Origin: Nocardia wallacei
GTDB lineage: Bacteria > Actinomycetota > Actinomycetes > Mycobacteriales > Mycobacteriaceae
DNA length: 58,282 nt
Reading direction: 5' to 3'
Assembly (NCBI RefSeq): GCF_029868745.1
Contig: NZ_JARWOP010000387.1
Span: 1-58,282 of the forward strand
The position numbers and the translations under genes are program-made. Below the pieces are notes generated by a model, which saw nothing but the letters and a program-made list of their open reading frames with translations, had not been told where the DNA came from and searched no databases. This document shows, in pieces, positions 7,346 to 15,154 of this stretch (its first letter is position 1; every line of letters starts with the position of its first letter).

Positions 7346-8638
7346 TCAGACGCGTTCCAGGACCGCCGACGCGCCGATGCCGCCCGCCGCGCAGATGCCC
7401 AGCAGGGCGGCGCTCTTGCCGGACAGCGCGAGTTCGTTGGCCATGGTGGTGACCATGCGGGCGCCCGTGGCACCGAAGGGGTGCCCGAGGGAGACCGAGC
7501 CGCCGTGCACGTTCAGGATCGCCGGGTCGATCTCGCCGACGGCCGAGTCTCGACCCAGGCGGTTCTCGGCCCAGTCGTCGCTGGCCAGCGCGGCCAGCAC
7601 CGACAGGGTCTGGGCGGCGAACGCCTCGTGGATATCGACGAAATCGACGTCGGCGAGCGACATTCCGGCCTTGTCGAGGGCACGCGGCATGGAGATGGCC
7701 GGGCCGATCAGCACCTGATCACGCGGGTCGACGCTGACGTAGCTCCAGGAGCGGAACGCGGCCAGCGGTTGCAGGCCCAGCTCGCGGGCCTTCTCCTCGC
7801 TCATCAGCAGCACCGCCGCGGCCCCGTCGGTGAGCGGGCTGGCGTTGCCGGCGGTGACGGTGCCGTCCTTCGCGAACACCGGAGCCAAGGCCGACAACTT
7901 CTCGACGCTGGTGTTCGCCCGCACCAAGCCGTCGCGGGTGACCGACTTCCCTTCCGGCGTCACGACTTCCAGCACCTCGCGGTCGAAGCGGCCGGACTCG
8001 ATGGCCGCGGCGGACCGGTGGTGCGAGCGGGCGGCGAACTCGTCCTGCGCGACGCGGGTGACACCGTGGATACCGGCCATCTTCTCCGCCGACTCCCCCA
8101 TCACCTCGCCGGTGGTGCGCTCCTCGATCTTCGGCCGGCGCGGCAGGAGATCGGTGAACGGCGCCAGCTGCGCCACCGCCGACAGATAGTCCTTGGGTTT
8201 CGGCTTGCCCAGCGCCAGCGGCGCCGCCGCATGCACCATCTTCTGCGGCAACTTGACCTCGGCGTTGCTGGTCGAGTCGCTGCCGCCGGCGATCATGATG
8301 TCGTACTCGCCGCGCTCGATGGCCGCCGCCGCCGTGGTGACCGCCTGCAGTCCGGACGCACAGGCCCGGGTCACGGTGTGGCCCTCGCAGCCCGGGTCGA
8401 GCTTCAGGTCCAGGGCGATCTCGCGGGCGATGTTCGGGGCCGCGCTGGGCAGGATGACCCCGCCCCACACGATCGCCTGCACCTGCTCCTTGGGCAGCCC
8501 GGTCCGCTCCAGCAGTCCGGCAACCGCCGCATCGGCCAGGTCGATGGAGTCCATCCGGGTGTAGTCGGTGAACGCCCGCACGAACGGTGTGCGAGCCCCG
8601 GAGACGATGACGGCACGGCGAGCGCCCTGGGTTGCCAT
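7346..8638 (-). CDS. fadI: Acetyl-CoA C-acyltransferase, FadI type thiolase
   Basis: A 430-residue degradative thiolase that cleaves 3-ketoacyl-CoA with CoA in beta-oxidation. The nucleophile is C93 (TRACASGLQAV); the active-site loops HEAFAAQ, GHPFGATGAR and the second cysteine in GICAAGGIG are present. The long insertion typical of FadI rather than FadA (PKPKDYLSAVAQLAPFTDLLPRRP) is visible. ATG 8638 has AAAGGAT upstream. No FadJ-type hydratase/dehydrogenase gene adjoins, so the partner is elsewhere. A CTTAC-N6-GTAAG dyad sits 35 bases before the start and may be the operator of a fatty-acid-responsive TetR regulator. It reads in the same direction as the lasso cluster upstream, but a 71-base gap with its own operator separates them. 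Confidence 0.93.
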   Translation of the reverse strand: MATQGARRAVIVSGARTPFVRAFTDYTRMDSIDLADAAVAGLLERTGLPKEQVQAIVWGGVILPSAAPNIAREIALDLKLDPGCEGHTVTRACASGLQAVTTAAAAIERGEYDIMIAGGSDSTSNAEVKLPQKMVHAAAPLALGKPKPKDYLSAVAQLAPFTDLLPRRPKIEERTTGEVMGESAEKMAGIHGVTRVAQDEFAARSHHRSAAAIESGRFDREVLEVVTPEGKSVTRDGLVRANTSVEKLSALAPVFAKDGTVTAGNASPLTDGAAAVLLMSEEKARELGLQPLAAFRSWSYVSVDPRDQVLIGPAISMPRALDKAGMSLADVDFVDIHEAFAAQTLSVLAALASDDWAENRLGRDSAVGEIDPAILNVHGGSVSLGHPFGATGARMVTTMANELALSGKSAALLGICAAGGIGASAVLERV

Positions 8639-8673
8639 GGGAATCCTTTCGAGAGAACCACCTGGCCACCAAA

Positions 8674-8689
8674 CTTACTCGGAGGTAAG
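8674..8689. promoter_or_regulatory. Inverted repeat in the fadI promoter region
   Basis: CTTACTCGGAGGTAAG: five-base arms CTTAC/GTAAG around a six-base spacer, in an AT-richer patch that is followed by the near-palindrome GACACGGTGTC at 8701-8711. It lies 36 bases upstream of the fadI ATG. Such arms are typical of TetR-type fatty-acid regulators; the protein that binds is unknown. Confidence 0.5.
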
Positions 8690-8709
8690 AATAAAATCGA
8701 GACACGGTG

Positions 8710-9129
8710 TCACAGACAAACGGACATCAGGACGGCGTAGTAGTCACCGGTGAACGACTCGCCCACCGGTTCGCCCTCGGCTTCCACCCACGCGTGCGCG
8801 GCCATCGGCGGCAGCCTGCGGACGCCGACCCGCCAGGTCGGCCATTGGCCTCTGGTCCGGCACAGCAGGGTGATCACGATCGAGCGCAGCAGGCACGAGC
8901 GCGGCCCGACACACGCGTAGCTGACCGCCGTGACCTGCTCGTGCGCGACGCTCGCGGCCTCGAATGTGGCGGGCGCGGCGCCGATCCGGAGTATCGCCAG
9001 GATCGCTCGGATTCGTGCCGGTTTCGCCTTCGCCAGGACGCGGGCGACGGCCACCAGGACATGGATGAGGATCCGCGCCCGCAGGGACGTCACGCCGGGG
9101 TCGTGGAACAGCGGATGGTGCGTTGTCAC
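8710..9129 (-). CDS. Lasso peptide leader peptidase (B2, transglutaminase-like)
   Basis: A 139-residue transglutaminase-like cysteine protease that removes the leader from the lasso precursor. C79 (PRSCLLRSIVITLLCR) and H112 (MAAHAWVEAEGEPV) are the expected catalytic pair, in the spacing and wording of the family; the third, acidic residue is not assigned with certainty (E118 or E124). Start is GTG 9129, whose GTGA overlaps the stop of the B1 gene, so translation is coupled. Length is normal for stand-alone B2 proteins. It is the last gene of the A-C-B1-B2 operon; no transporter follows. Confidence 0.92.
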   Translation of the reverse strand: MTTHHPLFHDPGVTSLRARILIHVLVAVARVLAKAKPARIRAILAILRIGAAPATFEAASVAHEQVTAVSYACVGPRSCLLRSIVITLLCRTRGQWPTWRVGVRRLPPMAAHAWVEAEGEPVGESFTGDYYAVLMSVCL

Positions 9130-9407
9130 GACAACTCCGAGGTGGTTTCCCAGTCGCCGATCAGGCCGGCGGACCGCAGTTCGCCGAGCAGCGCGCGGAT
9201 GTCGTCCAATGCCTGCTGCTCGGCTACGTCGTACTTCGCCGTGACGGCCGCCACCGCCGCGGTGAGACTGCGCGACTCCGCGAACTCCCGCAGCGCCACG
9301 GCGGCCGAGCCGTTGAGACCCCAGTAGACGCCGCTGCGCTCGTCGAGCACCATGACGCCGTAATCGGTCTCGGCCAGCGAAACCTTGTCCAGGAACAGTG
9401 AATTCAT
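9126..9407 (-). CDS. Lasso peptide RRE protein (B1, PqqD-like)
   Basis: A 93-residue RiPP-recognition element of the PqqD fold that binds the precursor leader and presents it to the B2 peptidase. Features: MNSLFLDKVSLAETDYGVMVLDERSG strands, the YWGLNGSAAVAL turn and helix, and a C-terminal helix pair (ALDDIRALLGELRSAGLI). The ATG at 9407 overlaps the stop of the cyclase gene (ATGA), and the stop overlaps the B2 start (GTGA). An in-frame upstream start at 9425 is possible but would enlarge the overlap with the cyclase. Its expected ligand is the YxxPxLxxxGxF motif in the precursor encoded at 11294-11410. Confidence 0.92.
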   Translation of the reverse strand: MNSLFLDKVSLAETDYGVMVLDERSGVYWGLNGSAAVALREFAESRSLTAAVAAVTAKYDVAEQQALDDIRALLGELRSAGLIGDWETTSELS

Positions 9408-11188
9408 GATTCCCCCCGTAGCCACGCCTCCGCGGCGATGGTCAGGTCGAGCGAGGCGCGGTGCTTATCGATCAGCAGAGGTTGGGCGCACAGATCTCGG
9501 ACCGCCGCCGAGTCGATTATTCCGAGTTCGGCGAGCCGGGAATTCTCCAGCAACGCAAGAATATCCCCGCGGTGCCGCCGCAGACCGCGCGCGACGCCCG
9601 CCGAAGTATTGGCTTTGGTGCCGCGATGACGGGACGTTTCCGGAACGATTCCGGCCATAGCCTCGGCCAGCAGCGGCTTGTATCGACCGGTGTCGACCCG
9701 CTCCGGCGGGCGCACCGATAAGGCGGCCCCCACCACCGAATCGTCGAGATAGGGCGCCGCGATGGGCACGCCTATTCTTCTGGCGAATTGCTGGCATAAT
9801 CGAGCGCCGCGCGCGACACCGTGCAGCTGTTCCAGCGTTTGATGCAGCCCGCGATCCTGGGCCAAGGGTTCGGCGTCTTTCGCGCATTCGCGTATCGCGT
9901 CGCGCACCGTTTCCGATGCGCCGGTGGTGAGCCACGGCGGAGATATGATGCCGAGGCCCCAATTTATCGCCGGATCGGGCGCCCAGGCCGGGGTCGACAC
10001 AATATTGTCGGCGATATCAGTTAGATGTTCTCGGTACGATTTGTTTCCGGCCATCTGCATTCCGACCCGCCACAGCGGATACTTGTGCTTCGCCGACCAG
10101 CGCCGCGCCGTGCGGATGGCCGTCAGCGGATCCCGTCGGACGGTCGCGTGCAGCCACCCCCAGCTCACCCGGAGAATTTCGTCGCCACCGAATCCCACGA
10201 ACCGGATCTGCGTGTCCAGGTCGACGCTGCGATGGCAGACCGCCTCCAGTTTGGCCTTGTTGACCTGGACGATGCACGGCTCGTCGAAGCGGTCGTCGGT
10301 GGTGCAGATCCCGTCGTAGGTCAGGGGTAGTTCGTCGGCGCCGACCACGACATGTTCGACCGAGCCCAGCCCGGCCACGGTGTCGCGGGCCCAGCGGATG
10401 TCGTCGTCCAGGTCGTCGGGGCTGGTCGCGGTGATGGCCACGACCTCGGCGCCGCTGCGGGCGGCGAGGGAACAGAGCGCCGTCGAATCCACGCCGCCCA
10501 GATCGGACGCCACGCGGCGCTTGCCCGCGGTTCTCAGTTCGACGGCCTCGCGCAGGCGGGCTCGGAGCAATTCGGCGCCCTCTGCCAGCGTGAGTTCGGC
10601 GGCCGGCGGCTGCCACCACCGGTGCTGCGCGGCGTGGCCGTGGTGGTCGATCTCGAGCGTGTGGCCGGGCCATACCACCTCGATGCCGGACCAGACGGAC
10701 CGGAACGGCAGCGGCCAGGGCACGACGTACAGCAGCAGGAGCGCGAGTTGCTGCCGGTCGATCTCGGCTCGGGCCAGCGTGGCGAGGACATCGGCGCGGT
10801 CGCTCGCGACTCGGACGCCGTCCACCACGGCATGGAAGACCCGCCGCAACCCGGAGGCCGTGCCGCGCACGCGTACTCGGCCGGGACGGGAGCCGATCAC
10901 ATGGAAGCTGCCGGGGGCCGAGGCCGTCGCCCGGCCGAAGAGTTCGGCGCCGAGACCGGCGAGCCTGCCGGGCGGCATATCGTGCTCGCCGATGGCCGCA
11001 CAGGCCTCGTCGCGGCCTCGGTACACGGCGACTTCGGATTCCTCCCAATGCCCGATGATCCACGGGCGGCCACTCGGATGAGATATTTCCCGCACGCTTC
11101 CGTATTCGGCACGCACCCGATCGTCGACGATTTCCGCACCCGGCCCGTCGGCTAGAACCAGAAACCATGACGGCGCGCTCGACAGCAC
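9404..11188 (-). CDS. Lasso peptide macrolactam synthetase (C, asparagine synthetase-like)
   Basis: A 594-residue ATP-dependent cyclase that adenylates the ring acid (predicted Glu8) and closes it on Gly1 of the core. N-terminal part resembles the glutaminase-like half of AsnB without an N-terminal catalytic Cys; the C-terminal part is the synthetase domain. The PP-loop reads S-D-L-G-G-V-D-S (about residues 228-235), one residue shorter than the usual S-G-G-x-D-S context, and is worth checking. FVGFGGDEILR and the APYLDDSVVGAAL segment are typical of the family. GTG 11188 is chosen because AGGGGGG lies about ten bases upstream; TTG 11194 is an alternative. A 105-base gap with a hairpin separates it from the precursor gene. 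Confidence 0.93.
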   Translation of the reverse strand: MLSSAPSWFLVLADGPGAEIVDDRVRAEYGSVREISHPSGRPWIIGHWEESEVAVYRGRDEACAAIGEHDMPPGRLAGLGAELFGRATASAPGSFHVIGSRPGRVRVRGTASGLRRVFHAVVDGVRVASDRADVLATLARAEIDRQQLALLLLYVVPWPLPFRSVWSGIEVVWPGHTLEIDHHGHAAQHRWWQPPAAELTLAEGAELLRARLREAVELRTAGKRRVASDLGGVDSTALCSLAARSGAEVVAITATSPDDLDDDIRWARDTVAGLGSVEHVVVGADELPLTYDGICTTDDRFDEPCIVQVNKAKLEAVCHRSVDLDTQIRFVGFGGDEILRVSWGWLHATVRRDPLTAIRTARRWSAKHKYPLWRVGMQMAGNKSYREHLTDIADNIVSTPAWAPDPAINWGLGIISPPWLTTGASETVRDAIRECAKDAEPLAQDRGLHQTLEQLHGVARGARLCQQFARRIGVPIAAPYLDDSVVGAALSVRPPERVDTGRYKPLLAEAMAGIVPETSRHRGTKANTSAGVARGLRRHRGDILALLENSRLAELGIIDSAAVRDLCAQPLLIDKHRASLDLTIAAEAWLRGES

Positions 11189-11216
11189 AGCCAATGTTCC
11201 CCCCTGAATTCGGTTC

Positions 11217-11239
11217 GATTCGGCGAAATCAGCCGAATC
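11217..11239 (-). promoter_or_regulatory. Hairpin between lasso precursor and cyclase genes
   Basis: GATTCGGC and GCCGAATC form a perfect 8-bp stem with a seven-base loop, midway between the precursor stop and the cyclase start. No U-run follows on the minus strand. It could slow or partly stop transcription so that precursor mRNA exceeds enzyme mRNA, as is usual in peptide clusters; this role is inferred. Confidence 0.5.
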
Positions 11240-11293
11240 CGGACGAGCCGCGACTCCGCGTCGGCGCACCGGCCGAGCCGCGGCCCGACGCGT

Positions 11294-11410
11294 TCAGTTC
11301 GGCCAGTTCTGGTCCCCGAAGGGGAACTCGGGCAGGAAGCTGGAGAAGCCTTCCGTAACCTCCTGGAAAGAGCCGATTCGGACCAGAGTCGGTCGTTCGT
11401 ACGCCAGCAT
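11294..11410 (-). CDS. Lasso peptide precursor (A), core GFSSFLPEFPFGDQNWPN
   Basis: A 38-residue precursor. Leader (20 residues) contains Y-E-R-P-T-L-V-R-I-G-S-F, an exact YxxPxLxxxGxF recognition motif, and ends VTE so that Thr is at position -2. Core of 18 residues starts with Gly1 and has Glu8, giving an eight-residue macrolactam ring (G-F-S-S-F-L-P-E) and a ten-residue tail with Phe9, Phe11 and Trp16 as possible plugs. No Cys: class II. My own residue sum gives a monoisotopic mass of about 2066.92 Da after cyclisation (linear core 2084.93). ATG 11410 is chosen because GAGGAAC lies seven bases upstream; an in-frame ATG at 11431 has no such site. I do not recognise the core from described lasso peptides. 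Confidence 0.92.
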   Translation of the reverse strand: MLAYERPTLVRIGSFQEVTEGFSSFLPEFPFGDQNWPN

Positions 11411-11603
11411 AATGTCGTTCCTCGATTTCATGAGCACGCCGAATACACCGAGTCGAAGTATTCGAACTCGATTGTCCGGCAGAATCCACAATGCTAAATC
11501 GAAAGCGCCCCCCCACGGGTGCGCCGATTGAATTCCCCTCCCGTCGGTCACAGGGCCGTTCAATACCTATGATAAGGCACCGGCGCTGCAATTCCCCCTG
11601 CTC

Positions 11604-11622
11604 GCTGTCCGGACCGGACAGC
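11604..11622 (-). terminator. Stem-loop after hpf
   Basis: GCTGTCCG-GAC-CGGACAGC, a perfect 8-bp stem with three-base loop, 58 bases past the hpf stop and before the lasso precursor gene on the same strand. No U-tract follows, as is common for actinobacterial terminators. Confidence 0.55.
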
Positions 11623-11679
11623 CTGGCGACGAGGGGCCGAAGGCGGAAACCATCGGCCCCGTGCGCGAATCGGATGCCG

Positions 11680-12417
11680 CTACGCGAGCCGGATCAGGCC
11701 GTAGTCGAAGGCGTGGCGGCGATAGACGACCGACGGTCGGTCGGTGTCGCGGTCGTGGAAGAGGAAGAAATCGTGGCCGACGAGTTCCATCTGGTAGAGC
11801 GCGTCGTCGACCGACATGGGATTCGCCGGATGCACCTTGGTCCGGACGATGTGGCCCGGCCCGGCGTATTCGCCGGATTCCGTGTCCTCGGACCGATGTT
11901 CGTGGGTGACGGTCCCGTTGGCCGGGGCCGGTACCGCCTCATCGATCAGCGTGGCCGTGGCCTCGGCCACCGAGAGGGGGGTCTTCTCCCCGTAGTGCAC
12001 GCGCCGCCGATCCTTGCTGCGGCGCAGGCGGCTCTCCAGTTTCTCCACGGCCGACTCGAGCGCGGCGTAGAAGCTGTCCGCACAGGCCTCGGACCGGGCC
12101 ACCGGTCCCTTGCCGCGCACGGTGATCTCGAGGCGCTGGCAGTTCTTGCGCTGGCGGCGATTGCGTTCGTGGAACAGTTCGACGTCGAACAGGTGGATCG
12201 ACGGATCGAAACGCTCGAGTCGGGAGAGCTTCTCCTCCACGTGGATTCGGAAATGATCGGGAACCTCGACGTTGCGGCCCTTCACCACGACGTCCGCTCG
12301 AGGGCTTCTGGGCCGGTCCGCTGCAGGCTGCTCGGCGCCGTTGCGTTCGAACTCGAACACAGAGCCGTCACGGGCCGAGGGATCTGCTGCTTTCACTGAA
12401 GGTCGTGAAGTCGTCAC
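11680..12417 (-). CDS. hpf: Ribosome hibernation promoting factor, long form
   Basis: A 245-residue long-form HPF/RaiA protein that binds the 30S decoding region and dimerises 70S ribosomes in stationary phase or hypoxia. Residues ~40-150 are the S30AE domain (VVVKGRNVEVPDHFRIHVEEKLSRLERFD); the C-terminal dimerisation domain is about residues 185-245 (IVRTKVHPANPMSVDDALYQMELVGHDFFLFHDRDTD). Start GTG 12417 is preceded by GGGAGG seven bases upstream. comF lies 205 bases upstream on the same strand, as in mycobacteria. In the gap, AACGCT-N8-AGCGTT (12569-12588) overlaps a TAATAG on the minus strand, a possible promoter/operator. Confidence 0.95.
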   Translation of the reverse strand: MTTSRPSVKAADPSARDGSVFEFERNGAEQPAADRPRSPRADVVVKGRNVEVPDHFRIHVEEKLSRLERFDPSIHLFDVELFHERNRRQRKNCQRLEITVRGKGPVARSEACADSFYAALESAVEKLESRLRRSKDRRRVHYGEKTPLSVAEATATLIDEAVPAPANGTVTHEHRSEDTESGEYAGPGHIVRTKVHPANPMSVDDALYQMELVGHDFFLFHDRDTDRPSVVYRRHAFDYGLIRLA

Positions 12418-12621
12418 GCGTACCTCCCGGATCTGGCCGCACAACCGATGCATGTGCGGCGGGATTCAACCGCGCCGAGTCGAGGCGGATGCCGGGGAAC
12501 TCGGCACGAAGTCGTCCGAGGTGCCACCTCCAAACTCTCTGGTTCGGGTGTCAGATCGCTCTGTCAGCAACGCTATTACGACAGCGTTCCGACCGCCAGT
12601 GTTCACACGAATTTCAAAGCT

Positions 12622-13266
12622 TCAAGCAGCACATGTCACCAACACGCCATGTGCGGACACACCGGCGCGCGCCAGCGCGCGCACCGATTCGCGGGCCGTG
12701 GCGCCGGTCGTGAGGACATCGTCCACCAGCACTACCTCGACGTTCGGGCAGCGCAGCAGGGCGAGCAGCGAATCGCCGGTGGCGCGGATGCCGTCGCGGA
12801 GGTTGCGCCGCCGGTCGAGCGGGCCCAGACCGACCGAATCGCGCACGCCTGGCCGGGTGGCCAGCACGGGAGCGCAACGGCTATCGGACAGCCAACCGGT
12901 AGCCACCCGCGCTGCTCGGGCGACCGGGTCGCCACCGCGCCGCCGGGCGGCTACCCGCCGGCTCGGCGCCGGCACCAGCAGCAGCGGACGGTCGCGGGAC
13001 CGCAGCCCATCCAGGCCCCTCGCCAGCGCCAGTCCGAGCGGCGCCGCCAGATCGCGACGCCCCCGTTCCTTGGCCGCCAGCACCGCCCGCCGCGGCGGAC
13101 CCGAGTACGGCCCCAGCGCCCAGCACGGCACACCCGGATCGGTGCGCGGCCGCACGCGCCGCGGCGGCCCCGCCAGACAACCCGCACAGCTCGCGCACCA
13201 TCCGGTGCCGGCTACCCCGCATCCCCCACATGCCTGCGGCAGGATCAGATCCAGCAGCGTTCGCAT
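12622..13266 (-). CDS. ComF family phosphoribosyltransferase-like protein
   Basis: A 214-residue ComF/GntX-family protein: N-terminal zinc-finger-like cluster (C13, C16, C24, C27) and a type I phosphoribosyltransferase domain with the PRPP loop VVLVDDVLTTGATARES near residue 180. In other bacteria ComF helps ssDNA handling during transformation or carbon-source use; its role in actinomycetes is not established. ATG 13266 follows lpqB by 34 bases on the same strand, so it is probably co-transcribed with mtrAB-lpqB. Confidence 0.88.
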   Translation of the reverse strand: MRTLLDLILPQACGGCGVAGTGWCASCAGCLAGPPRRVRPRTDPGVPCWALGPYSGPPRRAVLAAKERGRRDLAAPLGLALARGLDGLRSRDRPLLLVPAPSRRVAARRRGGDPVARAARVATGWLSDSRCAPVLATRPGVRDSVGLGPLDRRRNLRDGIRATGDSLLALLRCPNVEVVLVDDVLTTGATARESVRALARAGVSAHGVLVTCAA

Positions 13267-13300
13267 CGCCCCAGTGTGCCGGTGACCACCGACAGAATTC

Positions 13301-15154
13301 TCACCCCGGCAGCACCGGGACCGCGTTCGCGCCGAGCGGCTTCACCTCACGCCAGAAGCGCTCGCGGCCCGGCTCGTCGGACTGCAGCTGCATCACCGCG
13401 CGCGAATCGGCGATGTACTGGGTGTCGGGCGAGGCGCTGAGCGTCCGGACCGGTGGCGTCAGGTTCTGGCTGGTCACCGGATCGGACTCGGAGCCGTCGA
13501 TCAGCACCGTCTTCACCGGGTCGACGTTGCCCTCGCGCGCCAGCATGATCGTGTCCTCCCTGAACCAGTCCAGCGACACCACCGCGGTGCTCAGGCTCAA
13601 GGCGATGGGCAGCGGCGAGGTCAGCGCGTACTTTCCGTCCGCCTGCGGGACCACCACGACCACGTACGCCTTGCCGCCCGCGACGATCGCCGCGCGGGCG
13701 CCGGTCCGCGACATGCGCAATTCGGTGATCGGCGTGCGGGGCATGGGCTCGGAGGTCGAGGTCGGCGTCGAGAACAGGGCCGAGGTGTCGACGTCCTGCA
13801 CCGACAGGTTGCCGGTGCTGCGGTCGTGCGCGGCCCGGACGACCCGGTCCCCGTCGACCACCGACCAGGCCGAACTGCCGTCGGCGGTCCAGGACGGCCG
13901 GGTGAAGGTATTGCCCTCGGCGACCGCCAGCGCATTGTTGTCGTTGCCGCCGATCACCAGGGTGCGGGCGGGCTCCGGGGCGGGTCTGCCGCTGTCCGCG
14001 ACCGCGGCCACCAGCTGACCGTCCGGCGTCATGCCCACCGACTGCAGATTGCGCGCGGTGCCGAAATACCCTGGCACCGGGGATATTCCGCCGTCCTTGA
14101 CCCGCACCAGCGCGCCGTCGCGCACGGCGTGCAGGCCGATCTTGTTGTGCGAGTTGGCCGATGGGCTCAGCGCGCTGACGTCGGGCACCGACCAGCCCGT
14201 GGTCGCGTAGCGCTCGTCGAGCGGCTTGCCGTCGCCCAGCAGGAAGTAGGGCCCCAGCACGCCGGCGTCGGCCAATGTCAGCACGACCTGCGCCGCCAGT
14301 AACTCCTTGGCGCGCTGATCGAGCGCCGACGCACCGGCGAAATCCACTTGTACGCCGCCCAACCCGACGCCCACCCCGTCGGTGTCTCCGTTGGGTTTGG
14401 TGATGCCGCCGCGGATCGTCACCGGGCCGGACAGCACATTGCGCACCGCGGGCGCGAGCGCCGGTTGCGGCCCCTCGGCGAGCAGCGACAGCAAGCGCTG
14501 CGCGAGTTGCTCCTTGCGCACCGAGACCCAGCGCAGATCCGGAACCATCGCCGTACCAGGCGTATTCGCGAAATTCAACGCATAGCGCCGGTAGAACTTG
14601 GCGAACGCGTTGGAGTCCACCACCACGCCCGGCTGTAACTCATCGATCCGCCACTCGGTGCCGACCTTGGTCATCTCGATGTGGTTCTCGAGCGTGTTGT
14701 CCACCACCCGGTACGACCCGTCGGCTTCGAGTTCGCCGATCTTGTGCGCCCGGATCTGATAGGTCGCCGTATCGCCGGACCTGGATTCGCGCAGGGTGTC
14801 GGGCTTTTCGACGATGGTGATGCGGGCGGTGTCGTCCCACGTCGCCGCGGCGGCGGGGGTCAGGTACTGGCGGGCGGTCTGGTGGCGGTTGGAGGGGTCC
14901 GCGGTGGCCTGCAGGAAATCGCGCAGCAGTAGGTCCGGGTCGCGGCCGGTGCTCGGCGGCGGCGGACCGGCGGTGGTGGGCTCGCGGTCGATGGTGCCCA
15001 GCGCCTGGGGGGCCGACGAATCGGGGAGATTGGCGCACCCCGGGAGAGCGAGGAGACCGGCCAGCACCACACCGAGAGTCGCGCGCGCCCAGGACGCGCG
15101 GCGTTCGGACGGTCGTGGCGCGGGCCATCGCTGTATTGCGGTCCACAGGCTCAT
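13301..15154 (-). CDS. lpqB: Lipoprotein LpqB, MtrAB accessory protein
   Basis: A 617-residue secreted lipoprotein with lipobox LPGC (acylated C40) after a hydrophobic stretch, a GerMN domain (around residues 200-300) and a C-terminal beta-propeller-like half. LpqB binds the extracellular part of MtrB and tunes MtrA phosphorylation in mycobacteria and Streptomyces. Its ATG overlaps the stop of mtrB (ATGA at 15151-15154), giving translational coupling. The 22 residues before the hydrophobic core are longer than usual, so a later start inside the signal peptide region is possible. Confidence 0.95.
   Translation of the reverse strand: MSLWTAIQRWPAPRPSERRASWARATLGVVLAGLLALPGCANLPDSSAPQALGTIDREPTTAGPPPPSTGRDPDLLLRDFLQATADPSNRHQTARQYLTPAAAATWDDTARITIVEKPDTLRESRSGDTATYQIRAHKIGELEADGSYRVVDNTLENHIEMTKVGTEWRIDELQPGVVVDSNAFAKFYRRYALNFANTPGTAMVPDLRWVSVRKEQLAQRLLSLLAEGPQPALAPAVRNVLSGPVTIRGGITKPNGDTDGVGVGLGGVQVDFAGASALDQRAKELLAAQVVLTLADAGVLGPYFLLGDGKPLDERYATTGWSVPDVSALSPSANSHNKIGLHAVRDGALVRVKDGGISPVPGYFGTARNLQSVGMTPDGQLVAAVADSGRPAPEPARTLVIGGNDNNALAVAEGNTFTRPSWTADGSSAWSVVDGDRVVRAAHDRSTGNLSVQDVDTSALFSTPTSTSEPMPRTPITELRMSRTGARAAIVAGGKAYVVVVVPQADGKYALTSPLPIALSLSTAVVSLDWFREDTIMLAREGNVDPVKTVLIDGSESDPVTSQNLTPPVRTLSASPDTQYIADSRAVMQLQSDEPGRERFWREVKPLGANAVPVLPG

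Noticed and set aside
9404..11188. Primary-metabolism asparagine synthetase
   Set aside because: No N-terminal catalytic Cys for glutamine hydrolysis, and the immediate neighbours are lasso B1, B2 and a precursor.
11432..11563. N-terminal extension of the lasso precursor to 89 residues
   Set aside because: The added residues are not leader-like, and the best ribosome site points to ATG 11410.
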